Shown one piece after another: positions 63,698-64,000 of a stretch of DNA of 64,000 bases; position 1 is the first letter of the stretch; each line of letters begins with the position of its first letter. Location of the stretch: assembly GCF_016865485.1 (NCBI RefSeq), contig NZ_AP024452.1, positions 2,812,501 to 2,876,500 on the forward strand, given 5' to 3'. The DNA is from Luteitalea sp. TBR-22. Its GTDB lineage: Bacteria > Acidobacteriota > Vicinamibacteria > Vicinamibacterales > Vicinamibacteraceae. A model generated the notes under the pieces. The model made no database searches, had not been told where the DNA came from, and saw only the letters and a list, made by a program, of their open reading frames with translations. The position numbers were made by a program, and so were the translations under genes.

Positions 63698-64000
63698 ATG
63701 CGCATCGGAATCGACCTGGGCGGCACCAAGATCGAGGCTCTGGCACTCGGCGACCACGGCGAATCGCTCCATCGCGAGCGGCTGCCGACGCCGCGGCACG
63801 ACTACGAGGGCACGCTGGCGGCGATCGGCGAACTGGTGCGCCGCTGCGAGAGCGCCACGGGCAGGACGGGCACGGTCGGCGTCGGCATGCCCGGGGCGAT
63901 CTCGCCGGCGACCGGCCTGGTCAAGAACGCCAACTCCACCTGGTTGAACCGCCAGCCCTTCGCCGAGGATCTGCAGCGGGTGCTCGGGCGTCAGGTCCGG
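63698..64000 (+). CDS. ROK family sugar kinase (3' end off window)
   Basis: The first 101 residues are visible and the frame is open to the window edge. [17 protein letters not shown] is the phosphate-1 motif of the ROK/hexokinase fold, and [21 protein letters not shown] matches the following ROK segment that leads to the sugar-binding loop. It has no N-terminal HTH, so it is a kinase (fructokinase, glucokinase or N-acetylglucosamine kinase type) and not a ROK repressor. The substrate-defining residues lie beyond the window. Confidence 0.9.
   Translation, partial: MRIGIDLGGTKIEALALGDHGESLHRERLPTPRHDYEGTLAAIGELVRRCESATGRTGTVGVGMPGAISPATGLVKNANSTWLNRQPFAEDLQRVLGRQVR

Overview
The window is about 70% G+C and almost fully coding. 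It comes from a Gram-negative bacterium: there are outer-membrane barrels, lipoproteins with lipoboxes, an RND pump and TAT signals. The gene mix best fits an acidobacterium of the Vicinamibacteria / Luteitalea type. Pointers are two reaction-centre-type diheme cytochromes, TAT-exported Gfo/Idh/MocA proteins, a DUF1080 glycoside hydrolase and a multiheme TPR cytochrome. That placement is inference, not a database result. I see no IS element, prophage, rRNA or CRISPR; one tRNA-Val(CAC) gene is present.

Layout. 1-5.2 kb: end of an envelope polysaccharide locus (barrel, GH8 lipoprotein), a DUF1080 protein and a membrane-anchored phosphoesterase. 5.2-16 kb: ABC exporter, acyltransferase-like membrane protein, marR-yceI, two diheme cytochromes, a CHASE3 protein, an M3 peptidase and yaeQ. 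16-28 kb: BASS transporter, arylsulfatase, DUF481 barrel, octaheme cytochrome, a periplasmic-binding-protein sensor kinase with a NarL/FixJ-type regulator and a lone receiver, a barrel and a nitrilase-type amidase. 28-46 kb: APC permease, tRNA-Val, PAP2, yciH, an esterase, upp, a HAD phosphatase, apbE, two Gfo/Idh/MocA genes, ychF, a histidine kinase, an exported amidohydrolase, hpt, rpiB, deoC and hemQ. 46-52 kb: the ppa-mscS operon with two membrane-fused spermidine-synthase-like proteins. 52-64 kb: RND pump, MFS, SRPBCC, ATP-grasp, a DUF5924/DUF2914-truA-DCC operon, a pseudouridine synthase and the start of a ROK kinase.

Three patterns stand out. First, two distant promoters (before the arylsulfatase and before the lone receiver) share a rigid architecture: palindrome TGCCCYTTGGGGCA, 7 nt, TGCCCCTCGTTCG, 25 nt, GATSAT. 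The second lies directly behind the sensor kinase/regulator pair, so I propose it as that pair's operator. Second, nine genes have a -10-like hexamer exactly 6 nt before the start codon and mostly no Shine-Dalgarno, which implies leaderless mRNAs as a routine mode. Third, at least nine spacers carry tandem repeats of 7 bp (one of 8 bp) whose sequence differs by locus. They are often paired as inverted arms at gene ends, and one array fills the whole rpiB-deoC spacer.

The rpiB-deoC pair carries N-terminal extensions of the kind seen on microcompartment cargo enzymes, although no shell gene lies in the window.
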